Assembly (NCBI GenBank): GCA_046760985.1
Contig: JBHIFE010000069.1
Span: forward strand, 1 to 7,343
Origin: JBHIFE01 sp046760985
GTDB taxonomy: Bacteria; Chloroflexota; Dehalococcoidia; Dehalococcoidales; RBG-16-60-22
Length of the DNA: 7,343 bases
Direction: 5' to 3'
A program made the translations under genes and the position numbers. Every line of letters starts with the position of its first letter. The stretch's first letter is position 1. The notes beneath the pieces were generated by a model that had not been told where the DNA came from, ran no database searches, and saw nothing but the letters and a program-made list of their open reading frames with translations. This document shows positions 5,391 through 7,343 of this stretch, in pieces.

Positions 5391-7082
5391 ATGAATAAGA
5401 TTAAAGACAGTTCAAAACAAACTGCAAAAGAAAGTCACCGGGTAGCTACCACCGGCGATATTGAAGTCTCCACCTACCTGGAAATCGCTAAGGAGATAGC
5501 TGGTGAACAGCCGACGGCACCGAAGGAGGCGGTATCTGGAGCTGAACGTGAAGCGATAATCGTCATTGATTTCGGCTCCCAATACAGTATGCTGATTGCT
5601 CGCCGAGTGCGTGAATGCCAGGTCTATTGTGAACTGCTACCCCATGATGCCCCTTGGGAAAAGATAGCCCCCCTCAATCCTAAGGGATTTGTTCTCTCCG
5701 GAGGTCCGGCTAGCGTTTACGACCCTGGTGCACCCCTCGCCCCGGCTTATGTTTATGAAAGCCACTTGCCCATATTGGGCATCTGCTACGGAATGCAAGT
5801 TATCACTCAACAGTTAGGGGGACGGGTGGCACCGGGAGCAAAACGCGAGTATGGTCACGCTATTCTGCACGTGAGTGATTCAGACTCGCCTTTGTTTGCC
5901 AATTTACCGGCTTCCACCCCAGTGTGGATGAGCCATGCTGATAGGATTGAGGAAATGCCACCGGGTTTTGCTGCCCTAGCCTACACCGAAAACTCACCTG
6001 TTGCTATCATGGGCAACGGGAAAGGAACATTCGGTCTCCAGTTCCATCCGGAAGTAGTCCATACCCCTGAGGGGAAAACCCTACTCAGAAACTTTGTCTA
6101 TCGGGTATGCGGCTGCAAGGGGAACTGGACAATGGGTAACTTCATAAATGAGAGTATAGCTAGAATAAAAAAGCAGGTAGGTAAAGGTAAGGTTGTTTGT
6201 GCTCTCTCTGGAGGAGTTGATTCAGCGGTAGTCGCCACCCTCATCCACCGGGCTATTGGCGACCAGCTTACCTGTATCTATGTTAATAACGGACTGCTGC
6301 GCCGCGAGGAAGTAGAAAGAACTTTCAATGTCTTCCGACTTAACCTGGGCATGAATATTGTCTATGTTGATGCCAGTGAAAGATTTCTGCGTCGCTTAAA
6401 GGGGGTAATAGACCCGGAGATAAAGCGCAAGGTTATCGGCGAGGAATTTATCAAGGTATTTGAGAAGGAAGCCAAAAAAGTAGGTAAGGTTGATTTTCTG
6501 GCGCAAGGGACGCTTTACCCTGATGTCATTGAGAGCACTTCATCGGTAAGCACTGCCTCGGCGAAGATAAAAACCCACCATAATGTCGGTGGGCTGCCGG
6601 CGAAAATGACACTTAACCTGCTTGAGCCACTACGCTATCTATTCAAGGACGAGGTGCGTCAGGTAGGGCTGGAGCTGGGTCTCCCCGAAGAGATGGTATG
6701 GCGACAGCCCTTCCCCGGTCCTGGATTGGCTATTCGCATTATCGGTGAGGTAACCAAGGAGAAGCTGGAGATACTGCGTAGTGCCGACTATATTGTGATG
6801 AACGAGATTAAAAAGGCGAATCTTTACCGCCAGTTGTGGCAGAGTTTTGCTATCCTTACCGATGTCAAAAGTGTCGGTGTGATGGGCGACTATAGGACCT
6901 ACGGCTATCTGGTTGCCAACCGTGCCGTAACCAGCGAGGATGCCATGACCGCTGACTGGTCACGCCTCCCCTACGATGTTCTGGCTCGGATTTCCAATCG
7001 CATTGTCAACGAAGTGCCCGAAGTTAACCGAGTCGTCTATGATATAACCTCCAAACCCCCATCAACCATTGAGTGGGAGTAA
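5391..7082 (+). CDS. guaA: GMP synthase (glutamine-hydrolysing) with N-terminal extension
   Basis: GuaA converts XMP, ATP and glutamine to GMP, the last step of guanine nucleotide synthesis. The class I glutamine amidotransferase domain begins at IIVIDFGSQYSMLIARRVRE (56-75); its triad is Cys132 in GICYGMQ, with His219 and Glu221 in FHPEV. The ATP pyrophosphatase domain has the P-loop LSGGVDS (272-278), GTLYPDVIES (373-382) and KTHHNVGGLP (394-403). The dimerisation domain ends normally in DITSKPPSTIEWE. At 563 residues it exceeds the usual 510-525 because about 54 hydrophilic residues precede the first strand; I recognise no domain there. No in-frame ATG, GTG or TTG exists between 5391 and the conserved core, and a TAA stands directly before 5391, so this start is forced unless a rare codon is used. 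No Shine-Dalgarno sequence precedes it. A short protease gene follows after five bases. Confidence 0.96.
   Translation: MNKIKDSSKQTAKESHRVATTGDIEVSTYLEIAKEIAGEQPTAPKEAVSGAEREAIIVIDFGSQYSMLIARRVRECQVYCELLPHDAPWEKIAPLNPKGFVLSGGPASVYDPGAPLAPAYVYESHLPILGICYGMQVITQQLGGRVAPGAKREYGHAILHVSDSDSPLFANLPASTPVWMSHADRIEEMPPGFAALAYTENSPVAIMGNGKGTFGLQFHPEVVHTPEGKTLLRNFVYRVCGCKGNWTMGNFINESIARIKKQVGKGKVVCALSGGVDSAVVATLIHRAIGDQLTCIYVNNGLLRREEVERTFNVFRLNLGMNIVYVDASERFLRRLKGVIDPEIKRKVIGEEFIKVFEKEAKKVGKVDFLAQGTLYPDVIESTSSVSTASAKIKTHHNVGGLPAKMTLNLLEPLRYLFKDEVRQVGLELGLPEEMVWRQPFPGPGLAIRIIGEVTKEKLEILRSADYIVMNEIKKANLYRQLWQSFAILTDVKSVGVMGDYRTYGYLVANRAVTSEDAMTADWSRLPYDVLARISNRIVNEVPEVNRVVYDITSKPPSTIEWE
7075..7079 (+). 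promoter_or_regulatory. Ribosome binding site of the protease gene, inside the end of guaA
   Basis: GGGAG spans the last two codons of guaA and lies 8 bases before the GTG at 7088. It supports that start and suggests that the small downstream gene is translated from the guaA messenger. Confidence 0.65.
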
Positions 7083-7087
7083 ATAAA

Positions 7088-7343
7088 GTGGGTTTTCTTA
7101 AGACGAGGGTTAAAGTAGCAAATGCGTCTGATCCTTCCAAGTATGCAGAGCTTGAACTTTTAGTGGACACCGGAGCAACCTTCACCCTCATTCCTAATGC
7201 AGTCTTTCGGGAAATTGGTGTTGAAGCTGATACTAAATTTAAGCTAAGGGTAGCTGATGGCAGGTTTATAGAGCGAGACGGCAGCACGGTCTGGGTTGAG
7301 GTTGAAGGGAAGGGCTATAAAGTTCCAGTGATAGTTGGTGAAG
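7088..7343 (+). CDS. Retropepsin-like (clan AA) aspartic protease, N-terminal part (cut by window edge)
   Basis: The 85 complete codons from a GTG read MGFLKTRVKVANASDPSK, then ELELLVDTGATFTLIPNAVF (residues 21-40) and FKLRVADGRFIERDGSTV. DTGAT (27-31) is the active-site Asp-Thr-Gly of clan AA aspartic proteases. The following strand pattern and the ADGR turn fit the small single-domain bacterial and archaeal group that should work as a homodimer, as retroviral proteases do. The C-terminal half, where a second hydrophobic-Gly motif (often LLG) would be expected, is outside. No signal peptide is seen, so it is probably cytoplasmic. The physiological substrate of this group is unknown to me, and the location next to guaA does not reveal it. 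The start is supported by GGGAG 8 bases upstream; only five bases separate it from the guaA stop. Confidence 0.8.
   Translation, partial: MGFLKTRVKVANASDPSKYAELELLVDTGATFTLIPNAVFREIGVEADTKFKLRVADGRFIERDGSTVWVEVEGKGYKVPVIVGE

Noticed and set aside
7024..7287. Minus-strand open frame of 87 codons over the guaA 3' end and the protease gene
   Set aside because: It is antisense to two well-supported plus-strand genes and its translation resembles no family; it is a shadow.

Overview
The window is compact bacterial chromosome of moderate GC (by eye a little under 50%). It carries nine recognisable genes, almost all housekeeping, and no mobile element, CRISPR array, tRNA or rRNA. Protein motifs and gene order suggest an anaerobic or microaerophilic bacterium. 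My best guess is the Chloroflexota, class Dehalococcoidia. This is inference from recalled similarity and an oxygen-sensitive-type IlvD, not a database result. Six of the nine genes use GTG starts.

Right to left on the minus strand, from a divergent promoter region at about 5330-5390, runs the tightly packed set tsaE - tsaB - tsaD - tsaC - rpiB (5329 down to 2010). Junctions range from a 4-base overlap to an 11-base gap. The first four genes encode a TsaC-type enzyme and the bacterial TsaB/TsaD/TsaE set, which together make the t6A37 modification of ANN-decoding tRNAs. RpiB, a pentose phosphate isomerase, ends the run.

After a 123-base gap come ilvD and the start of ilvB (1886 down to 1, cut by the window edge), two enzymes of branched-chain amino acid synthesis. 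The gap holds a good sigma70-type promoter followed by a small terminator-like hairpin with a T tract, all upstream of the ilvD start. It could be an attenuator or the terminator of the tsa-rpiB unit.

On the plus strand, guaA (GMP synthase, 5391-7082) starts at an ATG with no Shine-Dalgarno sequence and carries an unusual N-terminal extension of about 54 residues. Five bases after its stop begins a small retropepsin-like (clan AA) aspartic protease gene, cut by the right edge.

I found no clear new system. The points most worth a second look are the ilvD leader, the guaA 5' end and extension, the palindrome between the divergent promoters, the substituted motifs in TsaD and TsaC, and the protease gene coupled to guaA.
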